Shown: positions 17,695 to 27,787 of the stretch, in pieces
Numbering within the stretch: the stretch's first letter is position 1
How the letters are laid out: each line of letters begins with the position of its first letter
Assembly: GCA_023386045.1 (NCBI GenBank)
Contig: JAEWKK010000019.1
Coordinates: 518,226 to 582,225 of the forward strand
DNA from: Bacteroidota bacterium
GTDB taxonomy: Bacteria > Bacteroidota > Bacteroidia > Chitinophagales > Chitinophagaceae
Direction: 5' to 3'
DNA length: 64,000 nt
Program-made: the position numbers and the translations under genes
Notes under the pieces: generated by a model
The model's input: the letters and a program-made list of their open reading frames with translations, nothing else
Database searches by the model: none
What the model was told of the DNA's origin: nothing

Positions 17695-20600
17695 ATGTAT
17701 AAGGGTTTAATCATTGTTTGTCTTCTACTAAACATGAATTTGTTTAGTCAAAGTAATTACCAAACCAGAAGTGTGGTGCCTCCTTCTCCCAACGCTGCTT
17801 CACTTGGAAAATATGGAGAAGTACCCGTCTCTGCTTATACAGGAGTATCTAACATCTCAATTCCCATACATACGATAAATGCTGGAAGGATAACGGTACC
17901 TATTTCTTTAAGTTATCATTCAGGCGGAATTAAAGTAGAAGAAACAGCATCTTGGGTTGGCCTTGGATGGTCTTTAAATGCAGGTGGAAGGATTACAAGA
18001 ACGATTCGTGGCAGACCAGACGATGATCCTATTCAGGGTTTAGGCTATATGAATTACCCTTCAAATTCAATGACAGTTCATCAGGTCTTTTCTGCAATGC
18101 CCACCACTCAAGACTCGATCCAATGGTATATGCAAAAACGCATTAAATATGTAACAAGAGCCGAAGATGCGGAGCCTGATCTATACTACCTGGATATTCC
18201 AGGAAACAGCTTAAAATTTTATTTTAATCAGGAAAGTCAGCAGTTCTATACCATTCCAGCTTCCAAGTTCAAGATAAACAAAGAAACAAATGGTTGGACT
18301 GTTAAGGATCAAAATGGATTGGTATATACTTTTTCGGTTGCTGAGATGTGTAATTCTCCATGGGATAGCAAATTAGGTGTGACAGGTTATGAGACTTCAT
18401 GGTTACTTACTTCCATTTATGATCCATTGACAGATCAAACTGTTACTTTTAATTATACCCTTATCAATCTTGATTTTTATAATGGTGTCAGTGATGTAGA
18501 CTACTGGGGGCTTACTTCGGGTGCTGGAAGAGAAGGCAATCTTAGCTATCAAGCAAGTTACGTATCCCAAGCCAGGCTGAATGCAATTAGTTTTAACACT
18601 GGAGCAGTAATTTTCCAGGTAGGTAATTCAGCGCGAATGGATCTGCCAGATGACAGGGCTCTGGAGACGATTTTAATTCACAATTTAGTCGGAGATACGG
18701 TTAAAAAATTTACCTTAAAAACATCTTATTTCCAAGGTAGCCCAGCTAGTTTTTTGCCTCCTAATGGTCCTTCTGTTCCTTCCGAATATTCTTATAGGCT
18801 AAAGCTTGATAGTGTGTTATTGGTTGACAATGGAAACATTTTAACCTGCCCTAGATACAAATTTGAATATAACACAACAATGATGGCCAATAGACTTTCG
18901 TTGGATCAGGACGAATGGGGCTATTACAATAACAGAAATAACACCAGACTGGTAAAAGATGAATTTAATAACGTTGGTAGTATTGTAGTTCATATGACGG
19001 GTGGGGATAGGCGAGTAGATACTATAGCAAACCAAATGGGGATTTTGAAAAAAATTATTTATCCCACTGGAGGTTATTCTGAATTTGAATATGAAACTAA
19101 CAGGTATACAATTTCTAACCCAGGGGGTTATGTTCGAAATGATCAGATTTTATATGTTTACCCATGCGAGAATGGGAATTGTCCAGACGCAAACGTCAAC
19201 CCTCCTTATATATACAAGGAAGTTCCGTTTTCAGTTTATAACCCGGGTGGCTTTACCGAAGAGGTCTGGGGTGAGATGACCCAGCTTGATGATGATTATC
19301 TCAATGGATGCCCTAATCACCTTGCAAATTGTTATGTGCAGGGTACTGATTCTGCTAATCAAAATGTACATGAAATTCTTAACGGTACTAGTTATCCATT
19401 TAGGTTATACAATGGTAATTATAAACTTGTGGCTGAATTTTCTTCAGAATGTTATTGGGATTACTTTCAAAACGCGCAGGCAATTTTACATTTAAATAAT
19501 GTATATGTGTATACGGGTGCTAGTTTGTTAACCAAGTACGTTGGAGGGCTTAGAATCAGGAGCATCAAAACTACAGATCCAGTATCTGGGATGAGTTCAC
19601 TTAAAACCTATGAATACTTAAAACCAAATTCAGTTGAGTCAAGTGGCATACCTCCTGAAGGAATGGAATATAATTATGTTGTTGTGAGAGGTACTTCAAA
19701 TACGACTGCTCCTGGAAGTAACAATCCTGATTATTTGTATTTGAAGCGTCAGTCGACTTCTTGGATTCCCTTATGTACAACTAAAGGTAGTTCTATAGGA
19801 TATTCTTCCGTAAAGGAAAAACTTTGGGGAGATGGAGAATTAATAGGATTAACAGAATTCTTTTTTGTATCCTCACTTGGTTATCCAGATTACAATTTTA
19901 CAGATCATGAGAATTCTGCTCCTTTTCTTCCCGTAACAAACAGGGATTATATGCGCGGTGAACTTCAATCAAAATACGAATATTCTATAGTGGGCAATAA
20001 TACCCAATTAGTACATTCAATAGAAAATGAATATGCCGATATAAAAGACAGTACACAGTCTTCATGGAGTTACGGATATTGTGGTGGAGCAATGATAGAT
20101 TATTCTGGTGGTGTGGCAGTAGGCGAATATTCATCTGAAGACTATTCTGGTTTTCTTATTCCTCCAATTTTCGGCGCATATAAGGAATTTGCTGATAGAC
20201 TCCTGTTGAAGAAAACCATCGAAACGACCTATGATCAACAAGATCCTTCTAAATATGTACAAACTATTACAGAATTTGAACATTCTCCATTTAACTATGA
20301 GGTTTCTTCTATAGAAAACTATGTTCTTAATTCTGGTACTAAGGATATAAAGAAGATAAAATATCCTGGAAACTACTTTTCTTCAACGTCTTTAGCGGTA
20401 GATAATGATATCATGGCTTTAAAAGGGCTTAATGATCTCAATAATGTAAACGAACCTGTTGAAATTGCATTGCTAAAAGACAAAGGAAATGGGCCAAAGC
20501 TTGTCGGAGGATCCCTTACGCTGTTCAACGAAAATTTCCTGCCTAAAAGGATGGAAGGGATGGAAATGTCTGAGCTATTAAATGACGACGCTATTTCATC

Positions 20601-21366
20601 TAATCAATTGGGGTACCTGAGCAAACACAATAACCTTAAATCCAAAGTAGAGTTCAAAAAATATGATTCACAGGGTAATTTATTGAGTCAGGGTATAGCT
20701 AATAATGTAGTAGAATCTTATACATATGGATTCTCTAACTATCCATTCTCCAAAACCATAAATGCTGAATTTAATGAGGTTTATTTCGATGGATTTGAAG
20801 AAGCTACAGGTTGGCAAAGCGGAGCTTTAATTCTTGACAATACTGTTTTAAGATCTGGCAGGCAGTCTGGCAAATTGGAAAAACAAAGCATTGGCGAGTT
20901 AAATTGTTCCAGTACCAATACACTGAGTTTGACATTAACCTCAGCAAAGGAATTTCAATATTCGGGCTGGGTTAAATCAAATGGGCCTGCCGCAAAAATT
21001 TATTTGATTATGAAGCGAGCAGGTGAAACTAATGATTACACATACATTGATCAGGTCCAAACTTCATTAACAAACCAATGGGCTTATATCCAAAAGGTTA
21101 TAAGCGTGCCAGCTGATGTAACGGAAATTTATGTTAGAGTGAGTAACAGTGGAGGGGGTATAGTATGGTTTGATGACATAAGATTCCACCCTGCCTCAGC
21201 AGTTATGTCTACCTATACTTATGTGCCACTTTTAGGATTAACCTCAGAGACAGATGGTAACAACAGGACAACATATTATGAATACGATGAGTATGGAAGA
21301 CTGAAATTGATTCGAGATCATAATGGAAATATTAGAAAAGTAAATCAATATAAATATTTGGACTAG
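17695..21366 (+). CDS. Secreted SpvB/RHS-like protein with C-terminal carbohydrate-binding-like domain
   Basis: A 1,223-aa protein with a signal peptide (MYKGLIIVCLLLNMNLFSQ). Residues ~32-100 (SLGKYGEVPVSAYTGVSNIS, SWVGLGWSLNAGGRITR) match the N-terminal region seen in SpvB/TcdB and RHS-related proteins of Bacteroidota. About residues 1030-1170 (YFDGFEEATGW... IYVRVSNSGGGIVWFDDIRF) resemble a CBM4/9-type jelly roll, and the end carries a single YD repeat (YYEYDEYGRLKLIRDHNGN). There is no HINT domain or toxin. It lies 7 bases after the barrel-like gene and 29 bases before the larger RHS gene, so the two RHS-type proteins are probably made together, perhaps as halves of a shell. Confidence 0.75.
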   Translation: MYKGLIIVCLLLNMNLFSQSNYQTRSVVPPSPNAASLGKYGEVPVSAYTGVSNISIPIHTINAGRITVPISLSYHSGGIKVEETASWVGLGWSLNAGGRITRTIRGRPDDDPIQGLGYMNYPSNSMTVHQVFSAMPTTQDSIQWYMQKRIKYVTRAEDAEPDLYYLDIPGNSLKFYFNQESQQFYTIPASKFKINKETNGWTVKDQNGLVYTFSVAEMCNSPWDSKLGVTGYETSWLLTSIYDPLTDQTVTFNYTLINLDFYNGVSDVDYWGLTSGAGREGNLSYQASYVSQARLNAISFNTGAVIFQVGNSARMDLPDDRALETILIHNLVGDTVKKFTLKTSYFQGSPASFLPPNGPSVPSEYSYRLKLDSVLLVDNGNILTCPRYKFEYNTTMMANRLSLDQDEWGYYNNRNNTRLVKDEFNNVGSIVVHMTGGDRRVDTIANQMGILKKIIYPTGGYSEFEYETNRYTISNPGGYVRNDQILYVYPCENGNCPDANVNPPYIYKEVPFSVYNPGGFTEEVWGEMTQLDDDYLNGCPNHLANCYVQGTDSANQNVHEILNGTSYPFRLYNGNYKLVAEFSSECYWDYFQNAQAILHLNNVYVYTGASLLTKYVGGLRIRSIKTTDPVSGMSSLKTYEYLKPNSVESSGIPPEGMEYNYVVVRGTSNTTAPGSNNPDYLYLKRQSTSWIPLCTTKGSSIGYSSVKEKLWGDGELIGLTEFFFVSSLGYPDYNFTDHENSAPFLPVTNRDYMRGELQSKYEYSIVGNNTQLVHSIENEYADIKDSTQSSWSYGYCGGAMIDYSGGVAVGEYSSEDYSGFLIPPIFGAYKEFADRLLLKKTIETTYDQQDPSKYVQTITEFEHSPFNYEVSSIENYVLNSGTKDIKKIKYPGNYFSSTSLAVDNDIMALKGLNDLNNVNEPVEIALLKDKGNGPKLVGGSLTLFNENFLPKRMEGMEMSELLNDDAISSNQLGYLSKHNNLKSKVEFKKYDSQGNLLSQGIANNVVESYTYGFSNYPFSKTINAEFNEVYFDGFEEATGWQSGALILDNTVLRSGRQSGKLEKQSIGELNCSSTNTLSLTLTSAKEFQYSGWVKSNGPAAKIYLIMKRAGETNDYTYIDQVQTSLTNQWAYIQKVISVPADVTEIYVRVSNSGGGIVWFDDIRFHPASAVMSTYTYVPLLGLTSETDGNNRTTYYEYDEYGRLKLIRDHNGNIRKVNQYKYLD

Positions 21367-21395
21367 GAGTCATCCAATCCGTTAAAAAAACAATT

Positions 21396-24300
21396 ATGAT
21401 ATTAACTGTTAAGCGGTACAATAAAATATTGCTGTTTATTTTTTGTCTTTTGGTAATTATAAATAGCTATGGGCAGCGCATTGCACCCTTCGCATATAAT
21501 AGCAATTCAAAAATAAACTATATCAGGAACTGGGATTCTAAAGCTCCTCAGTCAGATCCAAATAAAATTCTATTGACTTCTTCAATAGATAGTTTTCAAA
21601 TAGGAACTGTTTATTTGGACGGATTAGGTAGACCTATACAAACTGTAGCAAAACAAGCATCACCTTTGGGGAAAGATTTTGTTACAGCTGTTATCTATAA
21701 TGATCGAGGTTTGGAAGAATATAAGTACCTGCCTTTTGCAGCTAATTCAACGGATGGCAATACTTCAATATCCGATGGTTTATTTAAATTGAATCCTTTT
21801 CAACAGGATTCTACTTTTTCCAGGTTGCAATATCCTGGGGAAAATTACTATTACTCTCGTTTTTTTTATGAAGCTTCTCCATTAAACCGAACAATAGAGA
21901 GTTTTGCACCAGGAGATAGTTGGGCTGGAACTAGTTCCATAAATACTGCAAATAATCGAAGGTCTGTAAAGACAGATTACCTTATTAATACAATTTCTGA
22001 TTCGGTAAGAATATGGAATATTTCTTCGACCATTTCAGATGCACCCACATCATCTTCTATTTACGATGCAGGTCAACTTTACAAAACTGTCATAACTGAT
22101 GAAATGTTGAGTAAGGTAATTGAATATAAGAATAAGGAGGGGAAGGTAATTTTAAGAAAAGAACAGTTGGTGTCGTTGCCAAGTACTGGGCATGATGGTT
22201 GGCTTTGCACTTATTATGTTTATGATGATTTTGGAAATTTACGTTTTGTTATGCAGCCTAAAGCGGTAGAAAATCTTTTATACGCTAGCAATTGGGTATT
22301 AACCAATAATATTCGAGATGAGCTTTGTTTTTATTATGGGTATGATTCCAAACAAAGGATGATTGTCAAAAAAGTACCTGGTGCAGGGGAGAGTTATATG
22401 ATTTATGATCAAAGAGATAGGCTTGTTATGTCTCAAACAGCTAATTTAAGGGGTGAAAATAAGTGGTTAGTAAATCTTTATGATGAATTAAATCGAAATA
22501 TCCAATCAGGGTTAGTAGACAATAATCAAATTGGAAATAAAAGTTTTGCTAATCACCTTTCAGATGCAAATACATCAATATCATATCCTTTTAGCTTAAG
22601 TTCGATTCCTTTTACTGGGTATGAAGTATTAATCCAAACTGGTTATGATCATTATAATTCCATGCCATACGGCGCGTCACCAGGTACCATCGATAATTCT
22701 GGAGTGAATAGTACAAATTTTATGACCAGTTACAATACGAGTCCAATGTTTGCTCAGCCAATAGTTCAGTCTACAGCTGTCAGGGGTAAGATAACTTGGA
22801 TGAAAGTTAAAGTGCTGGGAACAACTTCAACCTATTTTTTTACTACTAATATCTATGATGAATATGGACGATTAATTCAAACAAAAAGTTTAAATATTTC
22901 TGGTGGTTGGGATATTATGACATCTCAATATGATTTTTCTGGAAAAATTATTGCATCGCACATTATACATGATAAAGCAGGCAGTAACCCTGAAATTTAT
23001 GAAATACTCACTAAGAATGAGTATGATCAACAGGGCCGATTGTTGAATATAAAAAAGTCTGTTAAGTTAACAGGAGAAGATTATTCGCCAGAAAAATTGC
23101 TTTGTGTCAATCAATACAACGAGCTGGGACAGCTCAAATCTAAAAAACTTGCTGCTGATTACGATAATGGAAATGGACTGGACATTCTGAATTTTGATTA
23201 TAATATTCGGGGATGGTTGCTTGGAGTTAACCGCGAGTGGGCTAAAGTAACTACTCCATTAAGCCATTATTTTGTTTACGATCTTGGATATGACAAAACG
23301 ATTATTTCTCCTGGAGGTAACTCAACAATTGGTAATTATAGCACGGCCCAATATAATGGGAACATTGGAGGTACAGTATGGAGGAGCATTGGAGATTTGG
23401 AAATCAGGAAATATGATTTTGCTTATGATGCGGTCAATCGTTTAGGTAGTGCAGATTTTAATCAATATACTGGAGGTAGTTTCAATAAGTCTGCAGGTGT
23501 AGATTTTTCAGTAAGTAATTTGGCATACGATGCCAATGGTAATATCCTGAGCCAGTTACAAAAAGGGTGGAAGCTTGGAGGGAGTGTTGTGATTGACAAC
23601 CTTTCCTATAATTATGAAGTTAATAGCAACAAGCTTAAAAATGTAGTAGATGCTAGTAATGATATAAGTACAAATTTAGGAGACTTCAGGAGCTCTAGTT
23701 TATATATGGCCTCAATGAGCAATAATAAAGCTTCAACGGCAACGGATTATTATTATGACGCCAATGGTAACCTTGTAAAGGATCTAAACAAGGATATTGA
23801 AACCTTTTCAGGAACTAATGGAATAGAGTATAATTATTTGAATCTGCCATCTAAAATTACTGTAAAGACAGACAATTCAACTAATAAAGGTACAATTGAA
23901 TACACCTACGATGCAACAGGCAACAAGTTGAAAAAGGTAGTAACAGAAGGTAGCAATATAACGACGACCTTGTATATGTTTGGACAATATGTAAATGATA
24001 CTCTTCAATTTTTTCCTCATGAAGAAGGCCGAATTAGAATGTGGCCAAGTACACATGAACAGGAAATTCAAAATGAAACTTCTGCTATTGTGTATTATGA
24101 TTACTTCCTCAAGGACCATCTCGGTAATGTGCGTATGGTGTTAACCGACCAGGAGCAGACAGATATGTATTTAGCTGCCACTATGGAAGATGAAGCAGAA
24201 CCATCTGAAGTACAATTGTATGGTAACATTATCGAAACAAAGATAAGGATAGATGAAATTGATGAATATCCCACAGATTCGTATACAGATCCGAACGAGT

Positions 24301-26228
24301 TTGTGGCTAAGGTGATGGCAGAAGACCAGATTATAGGTCCAAACATTACACTTAAAGTGATGGCTGGCGACAAGGTAAATATTCGGGTATCTTCATATTA
24401 TAAATTAAGCTCCTTGCCTTGGGACAATGAATACATAGTGCCAAACCTTATTGCATCTGCAGCTGGAGGTGTTGCAGGTCTGTCTAATGGCAAGGGTACA
24501 CAGGCATTGTTAGAGGCTTATGGTAGTCCACTAAATAGTGGTGTCTTTAGTTTCTTATCAGATCAGTCTTCAGATTACGATAATAGTCGCCCTATGGCAT
24601 TTCTGAATTGGATCTTATTTGATGAGCGTTTTAATTACGTCGCATCAAGTTCTGGTTACCAGCAGGTGGGCGACAATATGGAGTTTAAGGTTCATTTGCT
24701 TAATAATCTGCCAATTGATAAAAACGGGTATTTGTTTGTTTATGTAAGTAATGCAAGCACAACACAACCGGTTTATTTCGATAATTTGCAAGTGACGCAT
24801 ATTAGAGGGCGGATTTTGGAAGAGAATCATTATTATCCCTTTGGGTTGATCCAACAAGGTATAAGTTCAAAAGCTCTGGCATTTCTTTCTCCTTTAAATA
24901 ATATGAAGTACAATGGAAAGGAAGAGCAAAGGCAGGAATTTAGTGATGGATCGGGTTTGGAGTGGTTAGACTATGGAGCAAGGCTATATGATAATCAAAT
25001 AGGCAGGTGGCATGTAATAGATCCTTTGTGTGATATGTACAAAAATTATAGTCCCTATAACTATGTGGTCAATAATCCAATTCGATTAATAGACCCAAAT
25101 GGGATGGAGGTAGAAGAAATTGAGGGAGGAATAACACTTACAGGTGAGGATGCACAGAATGCGTTTAAACAAATACAAGAAATGATAGGTGGACAGAAGT
25201 CTGATGAACATGATTCTAACAACGATGACCCAGGCGATGGAGCTAAAAAACGAACTGCTGAATTTAGGCAAGCAAAAGAGATTATTAAAATTGGTACAAA
25301 AGATGAATTTAATAAGTTCATCGAACAATTTAAAGATAAGCTTGATATTGGAAGCTCTATTACAGATTTATGGGAACTTTCTGTAAGCGGTACACTAGAA
25401 GCGGGGTATTATAAAAACGCGAAAGGTTTATTAGTTCCATATGCTAAATTAAAAAATTACGACCCAACAAAACCGCTTTCTCAACAAACTAAGAATCTGT
25501 CTCTAGCCTTACAAAAATATGCAGGACTTAATAAGGCTTTAGGAAGGGTGACATCCGTATTACCTTTTGTCAGTGTAGGTGCAACAGAATACTTATATTC
25601 ACAGGGAGCAATCAAAAAGGAAGATGCCTGGAATGGAAGAGTAGGCTTTTTATTTTCCTTTTTCCCAAATCCTTTAAGCTTTGCGGCATGGGGCCTATTA
25701 ATAACAGATCCAGGACCGGATTTAAACCCGTTGAGGCATCCAAATGCAATAAAACATACAGAAAAGGATGGTACCGTTTGGTATGACTATATATGTTTTA
25801 AAAAAGGCACAACTGTATATACTGAAAAAGGAAATATAGAAATTCAGAAGCTGAAGGTTGGAGATGCAGTTTATTCCTACAACGAAATTACAGGTGCTAT
25901 TGAAATAAAGAATGTAATTACTCTACAGGAACATCAATCTGCCGAAATTTTAGAAATTGTTATTGGTAGTGAGACGATTTGCGTGACGGAAGAACATCCA
26001 TTTTATATTGTTGGTAAGGGTTGGACTAAAGCAAAAGATATAAATATTAATGATGAATGTAAATCTTTGAACGATAATCTTGTTCTTAAAGTCTTATCGA
26101 TTAAAAAAATTGAAGAAAAAAACTCGGTGTATAATTTAGAAGTGGATGGTAATCATAACTATTTTGTAAGTAGTTATAGAGTCTTAGTTCATAATAAAAA
26201 CATCTCTTTTTTTAAACAGGGCAGATGA
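21396..26228 (+). CDS. RHS-repeat protein with DUF6443-type N-terminus and C-terminal HINT domain
   Basis: A 1,610-aa exported protein (signal peptide MILTVKRYNKILLFIFCLLVIINSYGQ in outline, two parts). The N-terminal ~150 residues (LDGLGRPIQTVAKQASPLGK) match DUF6443. Many YD-like repeats follow (YDEYGRLIQTKS, YEYTYDATGNKLKK type). The RHS core is at about 1193-1232 (YGARLYDNQIGRWHVIDPL, NPIRLIDPNG). A HINT autoprocessing domain runs from Cys1467 (CFKKGTTVYT) to His1599-Asn1600 (VLVHN). Normally a toxin follows HINT; here only ten residues (KNISFFKQGR) remain, and the other frames close quickly. Residues 1233-1466 are unrecognised. It is either a toxin-less core or carries its effector before HINT. 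Confidence 0.8.
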   Translation: MILTVKRYNKILLFIFCLLVIINSYGQRIAPFAYNSNSKINYIRNWDSKAPQSDPNKILLTSSIDSFQIGTVYLDGLGRPIQTVAKQASPLGKDFVTAVIYNDRGLEEYKYLPFAANSTDGNTSISDGLFKLNPFQQDSTFSRLQYPGENYYYSRFFYEASPLNRTIESFAPGDSWAGTSSINTANNRRSVKTDYLINTISDSVRIWNISSTISDAPTSSSIYDAGQLYKTVITDEMLSKVIEYKNKEGKVILRKEQLVSLPSTGHDGWLCTYYVYDDFGNLRFVMQPKAVENLLYASNWVLTNNIRDELCFYYGYDSKQRMIVKKVPGAGESYMIYDQRDRLVMSQTANLRGENKWLVNLYDELNRNIQSGLVDNNQIGNKSFANHLSDANTSISYPFSLSSIPFTGYEVLIQTGYDHYNSMPYGASPGTIDNSGVNSTNFMTSYNTSPMFAQPIVQSTAVRGKITWMKVKVLGTTSTYFFTTNIYDEYGRLIQTKSLNISGGWDIMTSQYDFSGKIIASHIIHDKAGSNPEIYEILTKNEYDQQGRLLNIKKSVKLTGEDYSPEKLLCVNQYNELGQLKSKKLAADYDNGNGLDILNFDYNIRGWLLGVNREWAKVTTPLSHYFVYDLGYDKTIISPGGNSTIGNYSTAQYNGNIGGTVWRSIGDLEIRKYDFAYDAVNRLGSADFNQYTGGSFNKSAGVDFSVSNLAYDANGNILSQLQKGWKLGGSVVIDNLSYNYEVNSNKLKNVVDASNDISTNLGDFRSSSLYMASMSNNKASTATDYYYDANGNLVKDLNKDIETFSGTNGIEYNYLNLPSKITVKTDNSTNKGTIEYTYDATGNKLKKVVTEGSNITTTLYMFGQYVNDTLQFFPHEEGRIRMWPSTHEQEIQNETSAIVYYDYFLKDHLGNVRMVLTDQEQTDMYLAATMEDEAEPSEVQLYGNIIETKIRIDEIDEYPTDSYTDPNEFVAKVMAEDQIIGPNITLKVMAGDKVNIRVSSYYKLSSLPWDNEYIVPNLIASAAGGVAGLSNGKGTQALLEAYGSPLNSGVFSFLSDQSSDYDNSRPMAFLNWILFDERFNYVASSSGYQQVGDNMEFKVHLLNNLPIDKNGYLFVYVSNASTTQPVYFDNLQVTHIRGRILEENHYYPFGLIQQGISSKALAFLSPLNNMKYNGKEEQRQEFSDGSGLEWLDYGARLYDNQIGRWHVIDPLCDMYKNYSPYNYVVNNPIRLIDPNGMEVEEIEGGITLTGEDAQNAFKQIQEMIGGQKSDEHDSNNDDPGDGAKKRTAEFRQAKEIIKIGTKDEFNKFIEQFKDKLDIGSSITDLWELSVSGTLEAGYYKNAKGLLVPYAKLKNYDPTKPLSQQTKNLSLALQKYAGLNKALGRVTSVLPFVSVGATEYLYSQGAIKKEDAWNGRVGFLFSFFPNPLSFAAWGLLITDPGPDLNPLRHPNAIKHTEKDGTVWYDYICFKKGTTVYTEKGNIEIQKLKVGDAVYSYNEITGAIEIKNVITLQEHQSAEILEIVIGSETICVTEEHPFYIVGKGWTKAKDININDECKSLNDNLVLKVLSIKKIEEKNSVYNLEVDGNHNYFVSSYRVLVHNKNISFFKQGR

Positions 26229-26265
26229 AATGAATTAATAGAATAATAAACCATGCTAATGTGAA

Positions 26266-26658
26266 ATGAAAATATTTGATTACTTATTTTATAAGATTTA
26301 TAAACTTATAAATTTTTTAGGCAATACTGACTTTTATCCTGAATCTAATACATGGCTTATATCTTCAACGTTTTTATGGCTGAACATTCTTACTATATTA
26401 AATTTGGTTGAGCTAACGCTTGAAAGAGCTCTTACTAACAAATGGTATGTTATTGTTCTTTATATTCTATATTTGATATTAACATACAAATATTTCCTTG
26501 GAAAGGACCGTTATAAGAATATCATACAGTGTTATGATAAGCAAATGGGGATAAAGAAAATGTGGGGAACCATTACCGTAGTGATTTATATATTTGCAAC
26601 AATAGTATTACATCTTTATTTTTCTGAAGCAAGAAGAGGAATGTTATTAAGCATATAA
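26266..26658 (+). CDS. Small membrane protein downstream of the RHS gene (possible immunity)
   Basis: A 130-aa protein with three hydrophobic segments (about 30-47, 61-77 and 101-117) separated by basic loops; it starts MKIFDYLFYKIYKLINFLG. It begins 37 bases after the RHS stop on the same strand, the classical position of an immunity gene of a polymorphic toxin. An integral membrane immunity protein would suit a membrane-damaging toxin, but no toxin domain is visible here. I recognise the gene type as a common neighbour of Bacteroidota RHS genes, without a known function. Role inferred. Confidence 0.6.
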   Translation: MKIFDYLFYKIYKLINFLGNTDFYPESNTWLISSTFLWLNILTILNLVELTLERALTNKWYVIVLYILYLILTYKYFLGKDRYKNIIQCYDKQMGIKKMWGTITVVIYIFATIVLHLYFSEARRGMLLSI

Positions 26659-27207
26659 TAAATCTTTTTCTCAAGCCATGATTAACTTTCTCAAATCTCT
26701 TTTGAATAAGTTAATTTAATATTCCTCAAGTTTTAATTTATACTTTCATCAGGTTAATGATATTAAAGAGAATTGTATAAATAAGCCACGAGCTCAATAA
26801 AAATGTAAATTAACAAGAGAAATATCCATAAGCAATACAAACTTTGTAAAAGTTCGTCGTCAAATTTATAAACTCTGTTTGTATGACTTGACTGCTTAAT
26901 AAGTGACAGGTATTCATAACTTTGAAAAAATTAATAAAGATTCCTTGCGCACGCTTCAGAAGTTTCTTCACTTACCTCCCGAGAGATTAAGGTGCTAGAA
27001 AGAAATACAGAAGAAAAATTCCAGCGCACATAAATTCTTCAAACAATGGATATGAATTTATTTCCAAAGCATAGAATTTTAGAAGAAAGAAATTGATCCG
27101 CATAAAAAAACATTTTTTCCAAGAAAGTCATGTAATGCTAGTACTAATTGAATTTTATACAACTGAATGAGTTTTTACCGTGCAAATTTCCGTGCAAACA
27201 AAAAAGG

Positions 27208-27243
27208 GTTACAAACTTAAAGTCTATAACCCTTTGATTTTTA
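27208..27243 (+). terminator. Terminator-like hairpin next to the tRNA scar
   Basis: AAAGGGTTA and TAACCCTTT form a nine-base stem around a loop of about fourteen bases, followed by GATTTTT. It directly precedes the tRNA fragment. Confidence 0.55.
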
Positions 27244-27245
27244 AG

Positions 27246-27290
27246 TGGATCCTGAGGGACTTGAACCCCCGGCCCTCTGATTATGAGACT
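27246..27290 (-). other. Truncated tRNA-Met(CAT) 3' half, probable attachment-site scar
   Basis: Read on the minus strand: anticodon loop CTCATAA, 3' anticodon strand TCAGA, variable GGGCC, T-arm GGGGG/TTCAAGT/CCCTC with full pairing, acceptor 3' strand AGGATCC and discriminator A. The 5' half (D-arm and 5' acceptor) is absent: the similarity ends at the anticodon loop. A duplicated tRNA 3' half running from the anticodon loop to the end is the usual scar of tyrosine-recombinase integration. I take it as the right end of the island. Confidence 0.7.
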
Positions 27291-27478
27291 AAAGGAAAAG
27301 AGTAGATTAGACCCATTTGTATCTCCTCAAAATTCCAGATAATTTACAATTTAAATGGCCTGCACAATTTTCATCAAGAATCAGAAAAATCATAGGTTAA
27401 GAAGACCTAGAAAGTCTTCATTCTGCAGATAATTTTATAGATTACACGCAGGCTTCCTTCACCTCCCAATCCAAAATA

Positions 27479-27787
27479 TTATTTACTACCTGCTTTCCTT
27501 AACCTTTCAAAATAATCCTTCTTCGCCTTTTGATACAGATTTTCTCCTGGCTTCAATTGCTTCTCATAGCTGGCTCTTAATATTGGATCTCTCATAACTA
27601 AACTGGCATAGGCTGTTGCTTTTTTCATGCGGGACCGCTGCAAGGCCTGTAGAGGAGAGGGCTTGATACCGCTCATGTCAGGGTACTTGCTTACCACTAC
27701 CTTGTCAGCATATTGCTTGAACACCAGCTCCCTGCCTATGGTACCACTTAATCCTTCCAGCAAAGCATCCTTTTTTAATCTGGCCAT
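27479..27787 (-). CDS. Conserved small hypothetical protein
   Basis: A basic protein of 102 aa from the ATG at 27787 (MARLKKDALLEGLSGTIGRE); an upstream Met (27811) would add eight residues. It contains GRELVFKQYADKVVVSKYPD and a helical LQALQRSRMKKATAYA stretch. I recall this type as a common hypothetical of Bacteroidota, without known function. No membrane or catalytic motif. It is the first gene on the chromosomal side of the island boundary. Confidence 0.65.
   Translation of the reverse strand: MARLKKDALLEGLSGTIGRELVFKQYADKVVVSKYPDMSGIKPSPLQALQRSRMKKATAYASLVMRDPILRASYEKQLKPGENLYQKAKKDYFERLRKAGSK

Larger units (their letters stand above)
26659..27478. other. Right boundary of the island: spacer with tRNA scar
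   Basis: About 820 bases with no gene. It holds a short direct repeat (CCGTGCAAA twice at 27179-27198), a terminator hairpin and the truncated tRNA-Met 3' half at 27246-27290. The rest is AT-rich and I see nothing more. The change to higher-GC, denser gene order occurs just past it. Confidence 0.6.

Noticed and set aside
26196..26240. Frameshift in the T7 run restoring a toxin after HINT
   Set aside because: Both alternative frames meet a stop within about 50 bases, so no toxin domain of useful length appears.
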